This document shows positions 1-6,868 of a stretch of 13,531 bases of DNA, one piece after another (within the stretch, counting starts at the first letter, position 1; every line of letters begins with the position of its first letter). Source of the stretch: Alphaproteobacteria bacterium (lineage in GTDB: Bacteria > Pseudomonadota > Alphaproteobacteria > Paracaedibacterales > CAITNM01). The stretch spans positions 1 through 13,531 of the forward strand of contig CANMNU010000029.1 of assembly GCA_947499175.1 (NCBI GenBank). Direction: 5' to 3'. The notes under the pieces were generated by a model, which saw nothing but the letters and a program-made list of their open reading frames with translations, ran no database searches and had not been told where the DNA came from. The position numbers were made by a program, and so were the translations under genes.

Positions 1-451
1 TACGCTCAGGCTTTATCCAATTGGCATCTTGATACGCAACCCCCGTAGTTGTAGCACTAAGTGTAAGCACCAAATCATTATCTGGGTTATGTTTAAGCGG
101 TGGTAGTGTACCGTATTCTGCCTCAATAATATCAGCATCTATTTTAAGCTGATTCACAATGTCATCTGCCCAAATTTTGCTAAAAACATCCATTACATGC
201 ACATCAACTGGTCCGCTACCAAGCAAAGACCACATTGCCATTTCCATAGCCCCAGTAGCTGATCCAGGCACAATAGCAAGCTTGTAATCACCTGGAATAT
301 TAAGCAGCTTTTTTTGACGATCAATAATCGCTTTTATGTGCAACTTACCAACATCACTACGATGAGACCTATTCAAATAAGGCTTTTGCAGTTTTTCAAG
401 TGACCAACCGGGGTGTTTTACACAAGGACCAGAACTAAAAAATGGGCGCAT
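1..451 (-). CDS. serC: Phosphoserine aminotransferase SerC, N-terminal 150 residues (cut by left edge)
   Basis: SerC is the PLP-dependent enzyme that converts 3-phosphohydroxypyruvate plus glutamate to phosphoserine in cytosolic serine synthesis; it can also serve pyridoxine synthesis. The reading frame is open from an ATG at 451-449 to the left edge. It begins MRPFFSSGPCVKHPGWSLEK, followed by NRSHRSDVGKLHIKAI and IVPGSATGAMEMAMWSLLG. These match the alphaproteobacterial/archaeal-type SerC N-terminus (FSSGPC, GRSHR, PGSxTGA). The PLP lysine and C-terminal half lie outside the window. It is the last visible gene of an operon, with its ATG 3 nt after the carboxypeptidase stop. An AAAAAGG Shine-Dalgarno sequence lies within the end of that upstream gene, so translation is probably coupled. 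The identification rests on motif recognition; another class V aminotransferase is possible but less likely. Confidence 0.88.
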   Translation of the reverse strand, partial: MRPFFSSGPCVKHPGWSLEKLQKPYLNRSHRSDVGKLHIKAIIDRQKKLLNIPGDYKLAIVPGSATGAMEMAMWSLLGSGPVDVHVMDVFSKIWADDIVNQLKIDADIIEAEYGTLPPLKHNPDNDLVLTLSATTTGVAYQDANWIKPER

Positions 452-454
452 AAC

Positions 455-1675
455 TTAACCTTTTTGAAATATATATTGCAACGATTGGCCAATTCTTAAC
501 AAGAACGAAGACCGCTCAACATCTTTACTAACAACCAAAGGAATCACTACTGAATTACTCCAGTCAGGGTGGGTAACAACAGCTTCACCAACTTTGGTAC
601 CAGCTTTCAAAGGCGCTTCTAACACATCCTCATAAAAAATAACCGCTTTAGTTTGATCAACGCGATTGCGCTGAATGGTTAGTTGATGCGGCGCTGCTTC
701 AACTGCAATTTTTGCTGCAACACCGTAACGCAGGGGCAGTTCAATAATTGGCTTATTTGGTGGGTAAATCGTATAATTACCAAAATTAGCAAAACCCCAA
801 TTTAGCAATCTTGTTGCCTCATCAGCCCTTTGTTTCATTGAACGCAATCCTGCCACTACTAAAAACAAACGTCTACCATTTTGCACAGCTGATGCAACCA
901 TGCCATAACCAGGGCACTCTGCATGGCCAGTTTTCACACCATCACAACCTATGTTCTTATTCAACAAAACATTGCGGTTTGGCTGAGTAATACCGCGGTA
1001 AGTAAAGCTAGTTTCTTTATATACGCCATACCATTTAGGGAAGTCCTCCAAGGTACGCTTGCTCATAATAATTAGATCCCGGGCTGTTGATAAATGCCCT
1101 TCTTGTGGCAATCCACTGGCATTTTTAAACTCAGTTTTACTGCAACCCATTTTTTTAGCAACAGCCGTCATATCAGCAGCAAAAGCATCCTGGGTCCCAC
1201 CTAAGAATTCTGACAAAGCAATTGCCGCATCATTTCCAGACACAACAATTAAACCTTTAATAAGGTTATCAACAGTAACCTGATCCCCCACCTCCAAAAA
1301 CATATCGCTGCCTTCCATTTGGCGCGCATTACGTGATATCGTCACCAATGACTCAGGCTTAACACGCCCATCATGCAAAGCTTTCATCACCATATATGCT
1401 GTCATGATTTTAGTCATAGAAGCGGGCTCTAATTGTTCATCACCATTTTTATCCAATAACACTTGATTCGTTTCAGAATCTATTAAAAGGGCATGTGTTG
1501 AATTAACTACAATACCATAGGGTTGAAGAATGTTGTTTTGCTCATCCTTAACTTTTTCAGATTTTTTTGGTTTTACTTTTTGCTTAACTTTAACGACATT
1601 ATTTTTCTTTGGCCTTGCACTAGAATCGTTCGCAAAACTCACTAAAAAAACAGCTAGTAATAATTTTATAAACAT
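455..1675 (-). CDS. Serine-type D-Ala-D-Ala carboxypeptidase (PBP5/6, DacA/DacC family)
   Basis: This is a periplasmic D,D-carboxypeptidase that trims the terminal D-Ala from peptidoglycan pentapeptides. The signal peptide is about residues 1-20 (MFIKLLLAVFLVSFANDSSA). A very lysine-rich linker (about 22-45) follows, then the S11 catalytic domain. The active-site set is complete: S86-M-T-K89 (SxxK, acyl nucleophile), S146-G-N148 (SxN) and K248-T-G250. The C-terminal beta domain (about 310-385) is present, and the last residues (about 385-406) could form the amphipathic membrane anchor usual in PBP5. The length of 406 aa is normal for the family. The ATG lies 1 nt after the rlpA stop, with an AAAGGA ribosome site in the rlpA end, so it is operon-coupled. 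Unusual: Cys244 and Cys254 bracket the KTG motif. The exact paralog (dacA, dacC or dacF) cannot be assigned. Confidence 0.95.
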   Translation of the reverse strand: MFIKLLLAVFLVSFANDSSARPKKNNVVKVKQKVKPKKSEKVKDEQNNILQPYGIVVNSTHALLIDSETNQVLLDKNGDEQLEPASMTKIMTAYMVMKALHDGRVKPESLVTISRNARQMEGSDMFLEVGDQVTVDNLIKGLIVVSGNDAAIALSEFLGGTQDAFAADMTAVAKKMGCSKTEFKNASGLPQEGHLSTARDLIIMSKRTLEDFPKWYGVYKETSFTYRGITQPNRNVLLNKNIGCDGVKTGHAECPGYGMVASAVQNGRRLFLVVAGLRSMKQRADEATRLLNWGFANFGNYTIYPPNKPIIELPLRYGVAAKIAVEAAPHQLTIQRNRVDQTKAVIFYEDVLEAPLKAGTKVGEAVVTHPDWSNSVVIPLVVSKDVERSSFLLRIGQSLQYIFQKG

Positions 1676-1676
1676 C

Positions 1677-2672
1677 TCAATCCTTTAGTATAATCGCTTG
1701 AGCATGACCTTTGTCTTGGCATTGCTTTAGTATTTGCATAGCAGTCTGATTATTAAATGGTCCAACCCTCACATTGTAAAATGTCTGACCACTAGGATGC
1801 AATGCTGATTGCACCGTAGCATTCCAAGCTTTTGGCAAACCATTGGCAACCTTTTGGGCGTTAGCCTTTTGAACGTAAGATTCACCTAAATTAATGTAGT
1901 TATTAAACGCAACTGGAGCAACAGATTTTACAACTGCTGATTTTGATTTAGCAACTGTTGTTGGGGCAACACTATCTAAGACATCATCAATTGTAGTCGG
2001 TAAATCCCCAAGTGGGGCATCGACAGGTACCGCTGATGTTTTTACAACATCAGGCTTCACAGCAACCTGCCCAACTGTTTCTCGGTCATTGTGCCGCCCT
2101 GCAATTTCTTCGTTATAAACTTGCTGCCATGTACGGCCATCTTTCATCTTGCCACGGCTATTGCCATGTTTTGCCAAGTAATCAGACAAAGCCCTACTTT
2201 CATCGGGAACGCTTTGCACTCGCACAGTCATTAAACCTTTGCTATATGTGCCAAGGGCTTTAGCAGCACCTACGCTTAAATCAATAATCCGCCCTTTATA
2301 AGTAAATGGACCACGGTCATCAACCACCAACCTTAGTGTTTTGCCATTTTGTAAATTGGTAACCTTAACAACAGTTGGCAATGGCAATGTACGGTGTGCC
2401 GCTGAAATACCATGCATATCAAAAGGCTCACCTAAAGGTTTTGGCTTACCATGGAACCCAGGACCATACCATGATGCAAGCCCCGTTGCATCATAATCAT
2501 AAAAATTTTGCGGATAATGCCATTCACCACGGCAATAATATGGCTTAGTTGTAACTTTACCAGTGCCACCTATCGCACTACGTGGTCCAAAATATTCGCC
2601 ACCACCTCCACAACCTACCAGCAATAATAAAAAAAAAATTGGTAGCGTTGCCAAGGGAACATAAAAAATCAT
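1677..2672 (-). CDS. rlpA: RlpA-like lipoprotein (septal lytic transglycosylase, DPBB plus SPOR)
   Basis: This is an outer-membrane lipoprotein of the RlpA family; studied members cut denuded glycan strands at the division septum. It has a lipoprotein signal with lipobox LVGC (Cys21), then a Gly-rich stretch. The double-psi beta-barrel domain (about 62-155) contains GLASWYGPGFHGK, AAHRTLP and DDRGPF; His93 and Asp119 correspond to the conserved catalytic pair. A low-complexity Val/Ala/Pro linker (about 195-255) follows, then a C-terminal SPOR domain (about 258-331, with YNVRVGPF) that binds denuded peptidoglycan. It is the first gene of the rlpA-carboxypeptidase-serC operon. No clear Shine-Dalgarno precedes the ATG. 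A TATAAA on the minus strand (2691-2686) could be a -10 close to the start, but I see no convincing -35. Confidence 0.93.
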   Translation of the reverse strand: MIFYVPLATLPIFFLLLLVGCGGGGEYFGPRSAIGGTGKVTTKPYYCRGEWHYPQNFYDYDATGLASWYGPGFHGKPKPLGEPFDMHGISAAHRTLPLPTVVKVTNLQNGKTLRLVVDDRGPFTYKGRIIDLSVGAAKALGTYSKGLMTVRVQSVPDESRALSDYLAKHGNSRGKMKDGRTWQQVYNEEIAGRHNDRETVGQVAVKPDVVKTSAVPVDAPLGDLPTTIDDVLDSVAPTTVAKSKSAVVKSVAPVAFNNYINLGESYVQKANAQKVANGLPKAWNATVQSALHPSGQTFYNVRVGPFNNQTAMQILKQCQDKGHAQAIILKD

Positions 2673-2796
2673 AATTAGGTATCTATTTATAGTCTTTTTT
2701 ATTTAATAGTTACAGGGGGTAAAGTAATATTTATCAGATTAATTTTAAGCAACACAAATGAAAATTTGATTTTTCAAACAATTTAGTAGTTTACGC

Positions 2797-2827
2797 TTGA
2801 CTCACCCAGGTTGTTTTGTGCTATAAA
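2797..2827 (+). promoter_or_regulatory. Promoter of rpmB
   Basis: TTGACT (2797-2802) and CTATAA/TATAAA (2821-2827) are separated by 18-19 bp. A TG dinucleotide at 2819-2820 gives an extended -10 look, and CTTGAC...CTATAA fits the housekeeping consensus of alphaproteobacteria. The transcript would start near 2834, leaving a leader of about 23 nt with an AAGGA ribosome site at 2843-2847. Confidence 0.65.
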
Positions 2828-2856
2828 TTATAGAAATAAATCAAGGAAATATATAT

Positions 2857-3147
2857 ATGGCGCGTCGTTGTGCATTAACTGGAAAAGGTGTTTTGTTTGG
2901 TCATAATGTTAGTCATGCAAACAACAAATCAAATCGTCGTTTTTTACCTAATTTGCAAAATGTATCATTTTTAAGCGAAGTTCTTGGTAGAACAGTTAGC
3001 CTTAGGCTTTCAACCAGGGCAATTCGCACAATCGAATTTCACGGCGGTTTAGACCTGTATCTAACTACAACCCCTAACCGTAAGTTAACTACTGAAGTTT
3101 TGCCTTTAAAAAAAGTTATTGTAAAAAATCTTGCTGCAAAAAAGTAG
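2857..3147 (+). CDS. rpmB: Large ribosomal subunit protein bL28
   Basis: This is a structural protein of the 50S subunit. The start MARRCALTGKGVLFGHNVSH and the following NNKSNRRFLPNLQNV are the hallmark of bL28, and RLSTRAIRTIEFHGGLDLYL is typical of the longer (about 97 aa) alphaproteobacterial form. The length of 96 aa is complete. The start is supported by AAGGA 9 nt upstream of the ATG. It stands as its own unit with a strong-looking promoter. No good terminator follows, so some read-through into the downstream queuine-salvage genes is possible. Confidence 0.97.
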   Translation: MARRCALTGKGVLFGHNVSHANNKSNRRFLPNLQNVSFLSEVLGRTVSLRLSTRAIRTIEFHGGLDLYLTTTPNRKLTTEVLPLKKVIVKNLAAKK

Positions 3148-3164
3148 CTTTACCATAGGCGTGC

Positions 3165-3193
3165 TTTACTCCAGTAATTAACACGTCTATTCT
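3165..3193 (+). promoter_or_regulatory. Candidate promoter giving a leaderless transcript for the DUF2608 gene
   Basis: TTTACT (3165-3170), a 17-bp spacer and TATTCT (3188-3193) form a reasonable sigma-70 promoter. The expected start of transcription, about 7 nt after the -10, falls on or next to the ATG at 3201. That gene has no Shine-Dalgarno, so a leaderless mRNA would explain both facts. This is inference from spacing. Confidence 0.4.
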
Positions 3194-3200
3194 AAACCAT

Positions 3201-3929
3201 ATGGAATGCATTTCAATTAAAAATTTAAGCAATCAAATTGACCAGTTACAACCTGGTGATTGGCTCATAGTTGATGTTGATGATACCTTAATTGCCCCAA
3301 AAGCAATGATGTTTCGCCATTCATCTACTTTTTATGGCTTTCTCGATAAACTCAAAAAACAAGGATGTGATAATCTAGCTGAGATTCTTTCAACATGGCG
3401 ACTGAATCGTAAGGTCATGCTCACTGAAGAAGAATGGCCAGAAATTTTAAGCAATTTAGTAAGTAAAGACATAACTGTTCTGGCCTTAACTCAAATGAAT
3501 ACAGGCAAGTTTGGCAAAATAGATTCCATGGAAAAATGGCGAGCGACTGAACTTGAAGAACTAAACTTAAATTTCAGCCCTTATGGGGTTAATGAAATTG
3601 AAACAATAATTGAACATCAAGAACCAGCGACCCTATACCAAGGAATTTTATTTACAGGATCTCATTCAAAAGCAGCTGTTTTAGAAGCATTCATTAAGAA
3701 ATATCACACGCCTGCAAAAATTATGTTTATTGATGATCGCTTGCATCAAGTTGAAAGCATTGCTGATTTTTGCAACACCTTTAGTCTTCCTTACTTTGGC
3801 TACCACTATTTAGGTGCAAGCACATTACCTTACGACCAATCTATGGACTTTGGCAGCACACAAACCCAAATGATTCTCAACCAAAAGTGGTCTGAAGATA
3901 ATCAAACAAACAAAATTATGAGCAAATAA
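3201..3929 (+). CDS. DUF2608 family HAD-type putative phosphatase
   Basis: This is a soluble 242-aa protein with no signal peptide. All four HAD-superfamily motifs can be read: D25-V-D27-D-T29 (nucleophile and acid/base Asp) at the end of a hydrophobic strand, T97 in VLALTQM, K157 in HSKAAVL, and D178-D179 in IMFIDDR. The overall pattern (VDVDDTL near the N-terminus, then a long insertion, then FTGSHSKAAVL and FIDDR) is that of DUF2608, a family seen mainly in intracellular bacteria. The substrate is unknown. Its stop codon overlaps the start of the transporter gene (TAATG), and tgt overlaps next, so it is probably translated as part of a queuine-salvage unit. A role in dephosphorylating a queuosine-related nucleotide is a guess from context only. 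Confidence 0.8.
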   Translation: MECISIKNLSNQIDQLQPGDWLIVDVDDTLIAPKAMMFRHSSTFYGFLDKLKKQGCDNLAEILSTWRLNRKVMLTEEEWPEILSNLVSKDITVLALTQMNTGKFGKIDSMEKWRATELEELNLNFSPYGVNEIETIIEHQEPATLYQGILFTGSHSKAAVLEAFIKKYHTPAKIMFIDDRLHQVESIADFCNTFSLPYFGYHYLGASTLPYDQSMDFGSTQTQMILNQKWSEDNQTNKIMSK

Positions 3930-4675
3930 TGGATACCATCTTTACCCAAATAATCAAATACCTGGCAACGGTTTCACCTGAACTACTTTTAGCCTTAGGC
4001 TTCTTCGCTTGCATGGTATGCATTTTAATTGTTTTTCGTTATTTTGGTAGCTATGGCTTGGTCTGTTACAGCGTAGTAGCCGTAATTATTGCCAACATGC
4101 AGGTACTGAAATTAGGCGTATTTTCCTACATTAATGAACCAGTAGCCCTTGGCACAATTGTGTTTACCACCCTATTCACCACCAGTGATTTAATTACTGA
4201 ACACTACGGTGCTCATTTAGCAAAAAAAACCATTTACTTAACATTTTTACTGCAAATTTTTGTAATGTTTAGCATGTTGGTAGTTATTGCCCACCCAGAG
4301 GTTGATGCGCAAACAAGCGAAGTACAATGCGGCCTGCAAACTCTATTTACCCCATCATTGCGTTTACTAATTGCAAGCATTATTTCATTTATGATCTCTC
4401 AACACATTGACATTAGTATTTTTGCTTATCTCAAAAAACGTCACGGCAAGAATTTGTTGTGGCTACGCGGCAATGTATCAACCTTAATTTCAGGCACTAT
4501 TGATACATTCATTTTCAGCATTCTAGCATGGATTATACTTGCCCCAACCCCTATAGCATTCACGACAGTATTAGTTGGCTTTATTGGGTTTTCACAAAGT
4601 GTACGTATATTAGTATCCGTATTATCAACCCCATTACTTTATTTAAGCTATCGTTTAAAATCTCATGACATTTAA
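3929..4675 (+). CDS. VUT/YhhQ-type queuosine precursor transporter
   Basis: This is an inner-membrane protein of 248 aa with about six hydrophobic helices (about 18-36, 42-60, 72-88, 101-120, 143-158, 186-204, plus a C-terminal one near 211-240). Family signatures of the queuosine-precursor carriers (VUT, YhhQ) are visible: TTSDLITEHYG around 83-94, ISQHIDISIFAYLKKR around 156-171, and the polar-in-membrane stretch RGNVSTLISGTIDTF around 180-194. Known members import preQ0, preQ1 or queuine. Its start overlaps the DUF2608 stop by 1 nt, and its last 11 nt overlap the tgt start, which fits a salvage role feeding the tRNA transglycosylase. There is no independent ribosome site, so translation is probably coupled. 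Confidence 0.88.
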   Translation: MDTIFTQIIKYLATVSPELLLALGFFACMVCILIVFRYFGSYGLVCYSVVAVIIANMQVLKLGVFSYINEPVALGTIVFTTLFTTSDLITEHYGAHLAKKTIYLTFLLQIFVMFSMLVVIAHPEVDAQTSEVQCGLQTLFTPSLRLLIASIISFMISQHIDISIFAYLKKRHGKNLLWLRGNVSTLISGTIDTFIFSILAWIILAPTPIAFTTVLVGFIGFSQSVRILVSVLSTPLLYLSYRLKSHDI

Positions 4676-5861
4676 TTTTACAGTTAACAAATCTTCAGAT
4701 CAGGGGCGTTTAGGCACTCTAGTTACTCCCCATGGCACAGTGCAAACGCCTGCATTTATTTTTTGTGCCACGAAGGCTGCAATGAAAGCAGTAACACCTG
4801 TGCAAATGCACAATTGTGAAACTCAGATTATTTTAGCCAATACGTACCATTTAATGCTACAACCAGGCGGAGAAACCGTAGCCAAACTTGGTGGCTTACA
4901 AAAAATGACCGGCTGGCGCGGCCCTATGCTAACCGATTCTGGCGGATTTCAAATTTTTAGCCTAGGTCATGGATCTGTTGCCAATGAAGTCAAAGGCAGA
5001 AGATCAAGCAACCGCCCCAAAACCCTTTTAAAAATTAACGAACAAGGGGCAAAATTTAAATCATATATTGACGGTCACACTTACTTTTTAACCCCTGAGG
5101 AATCAATTCGCATTCAGCGCAACCTGGGGGCTGATCTAATTGTCGTACTCGACGAATGCACCCCATTTCATGTGGACAAGGCCTACACCAAGGAATCCAT
5201 GCGAATGAGTCATCGCTGGGGATTACGTAGTTTAAGCGAATGGCAAGTCTATGATAATGGCACTCAAAAGCTTTACGGAATCGTTCAAGGTGGAGTTTAT
5301 CCTGATCTTCGCCAGGAAAGTTGCAATTTTGTAAACGACCATAATTTTTTTGGAATAGCTATTGGTGGATCTCTTGGTGCAGATAAACAACAAATGCACG
5401 ATGTTGTTTCAATGACCATGAATTTAGTACGCAAAGATCGCCCCGTTCACCTACTTGGTATTGGCGGCATATCAGATATTTTTGCAGGCGTTAAGCAAGG
5501 AATTGATACATTCGATTGCGTACATCCCACACGCCTAGCACGACACGGTGGAGCTTTGGTTAGACCACACAATAATCTTAACCAAAACCGTGAACACCTT
5601 AATTTACGCAATAGCTTCTATGTTAATGACGATCAGCCAATCGAAGTCGATTGCGGTTGTGAAACCTGCACCTGGGCCAGCAAAGGTTACTTGCACCATT
5701 TATTAAAAGCCCAAGAATTAGTCGCGATGACACTTATTTCAATTCACAATATTTATTTCATAAATAAATTAATGCAAGCAATCCGCCAAGCTTTAACCGA
5801 TGACACCATTGACAATTGCCAAAAATACTGGTGCAATCCTATAAAAATTAATAAAGGTTAA
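4665..5861 (+). CDS. tgt: tRNA-guanine transglycosylase, probably queuine-accepting
   Basis: Tgt exchanges guanine-34 of GUN-anticodon tRNAs for a deazaguanine base. The family marks are complete: DSGGFQIFS with Asp91, LDECTPF (163-168), YGIVQGG (204-210), FDCVHPTRLARHG with Asp284 as the likely nucleophile, and a zinc site C330-x-C332-x2-C335 with His361. The length of 398 aa is normal. The base-binding loop is unusual: where preQ1-type bacterial enzymes have GGLAVGE, this one reads GGSLGAD (234-240), so the position of Val233 in the Zymomonas enzyme is Gly238. Eukaryotic queuine-using enzymes also carry Gly there. Cys165 keeps the bacterial state. Combined with the coupled transporter, and with no queA in the window, direct use of imported queuine is likely. 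The start overlaps the transporter gene by 11 nt. Confidence 0.95.
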   Translation: MTFNFTVNKSSDQGRLGTLVTPHGTVQTPAFIFCATKAAMKAVTPVQMHNCETQIILANTYHLMLQPGGETVAKLGGLQKMTGWRGPMLTDSGGFQIFSLGHGSVANEVKGRRSSNRPKTLLKINEQGAKFKSYIDGHTYFLTPEESIRIQRNLGADLIVVLDECTPFHVDKAYTKESMRMSHRWGLRSLSEWQVYDNGTQKLYGIVQGGVYPDLRQESCNFVNDHNFFGIAIGGSLGADKQQMHDVVSMTMNLVRKDRPVHLLGIGGISDIFAGVKQGIDTFDCVHPTRLARHGGALVRPHNNLNQNREHLNLRNSFYVNDDQPIEVDCGCETCTWASKGYLHHLLKAQELVAMTLISIHNIYFINKLMQAIRQALTDDTIDNCQKYWCNPIKINKG

Positions 5862-5866
5862 TAGAG

Positions 5867-5881
5867 TTAATAATTCGTTAA
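5867..5881 (+). promoter_or_regulatory. CtrA-box upstream of ctrA (TTAA-N7-TTAA)
   Basis: An exact TTAA-N7-TTAA lies 90 bp before the ctrA start. It sits in a run of TTAA words at 5848, 5858, 5867, 5878, 5888 (as TTAAC) and 5916. CtrA is known to recognise TTAA-N7-TTAA and to control its own promoter in other alphaproteobacteria. Autoregulation is therefore likely, though the region is AT-rich. Confidence 0.55.
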
Positions 5882-5970
5882 TTTTGGTTAACTACAAAAA
5901 GAAATAAACTATTCGTTAAAATCAAATTTTTTTGATAACATTAGACTATCAAGGAATATATGGTTATCAA

Positions 5971-6729
5971 ATGCGGATTTTACTTATTGAAGACGACTCA
6001 GCAACAGCGAAAAGCCTAACTAACACTTTAAAATCAGAAGGCTTTGTTGTTGATTGCACCGATCTTGGAGAAGATGGCCTTGAAATTGGTAAACTTTATG
6101 AATATGACCTTATTGTCCTAGATTTAATGCTACCTGATGTGGATGGTTTTGAACTACTGCGCCGTCTACGCGCCGCCCAAATTAAAACACCTGTACTAGT
6201 ACTTTCTGGCCTTAGTGATACTGAAGATAAAGTCAAAGGTTTCGGGTTTGGTGCTGACGATTACCTAACTAAACCATTTAGTAAAAGTGAATTATTAGCA
6301 CGCGTCCATGCAATAGTAAGGCGCTCACGTGGCCATAGCGATTCTGTAATCCGCGCCGGCAGATTAGTTATTAGCCTTCAAAATCGCACCGCCTGCGTAG
6401 ACAATGTCATGATAAATCTAACCGGAAAAGAATACGCAATTTTAGAATTACTAGCTTTACGTAAAGGCGCTACACTTACCAAGGAAATGTTTTTAAACCA
6501 CTTATACGGCGGTATGGATGAACCAGAACTAAAAATCATTGATGTCTTCATTTGTAAGTTGCGTCGTAAATTAGGTGAAGCCTTAGGTGACGATAGTATT
6601 ATTGAAACCGTATGGGGCCGGGGTTACGTATTACGTGATCCAGAAATTGATCGAGTGTTTTCTCCAAACGAAGATCTTATACAAGCAAGGCTACTAAGCA
6701 CTGCTCAAAACCAGTATAGTCAGGCTTAA
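5971..6729 (+). CDS. ctrA: Cell-cycle response regulator CtrA
   Basis: CtrA is the OmpR-family master regulator that controls cell cycle, division and envelope genes in alphaproteobacteria. The receiver domain (1-118) has the acidic pair E7-D8-D9, phospho-acceptor Asp51 (IVLDLMLPD), Ser79 and Lys101. The winged-helix DNA-binding domain (about 125-225) contains LTGKEYAILELL, LRKGATLTKEMFLNHLYGG, DEPELKIIDVFICKLRRKL and ETVWGRGYVL, nearly diagnostic for CtrA. I chose the ATG at 5971 because CtrA proteins begin MRxLLIEDDS; the frame is also open to a TTG at 5932. The only ribosome site (AAGGA, 5951-5955) is 15 nt away, which is long. The C-terminal tail (about 226-252) is longer than usual and ends QA rather than the AA that marks Caulobacter CtrA for ClpXP. 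Confidence 0.95.
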   Translation: MRILLIEDDSATAKSLTNTLKSEGFVVDCTDLGEDGLEIGKLYEYDLIVLDLMLPDVDGFELLRRLRAAQIKTPVLVLSGLSDTEDKVKGFGFGADDYLTKPFSKSELLARVHAIVRRSRGHSDSVIRAGRLVISLQNRTACVDNVMINLTGKEYAILELLALRKGATLTKEMFLNHLYGGMDEPELKIIDVFICKLRRKLGEALGDDSIIETVWGRGYVLRDPEIDRVFSPNEDLIQARLLSTAQNQYSQA

Positions 6730-6868
6730 ATTAACACATGCGGCAAAGTTACCACACTATATAAAATATGAATTGCTTTTTTTAATCTAATAGTGGCATG
6801 CAAAGAAAAATAAATATATATTAAGCCTCGATAGGTTAACTATTATTTTTTAATTATAGGAGTAATTC

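Noticed and set aside
1059..1283. Plus-strand 74-codon open frame inside the carboxypeptidase gene
   Set aside because: It lies antisense within a gene with complete catalytic motifs, has no ribosome site and shows no recognisable domain.
2012..2263. Plus-strand 83-codon open frame inside rlpA
   Set aside because: It is antisense to the conserved RlpA domain, with Gln/His/Cys-rich composition typical of a shadow frame.
6726..6853. Further CtrA boxes in front of the outer-membrane protein gene
   Set aside because: TTAA words at 6726, 6731, 6821, 6836 and 6850 are spaced 5-15 bp apart without any N7 pair.
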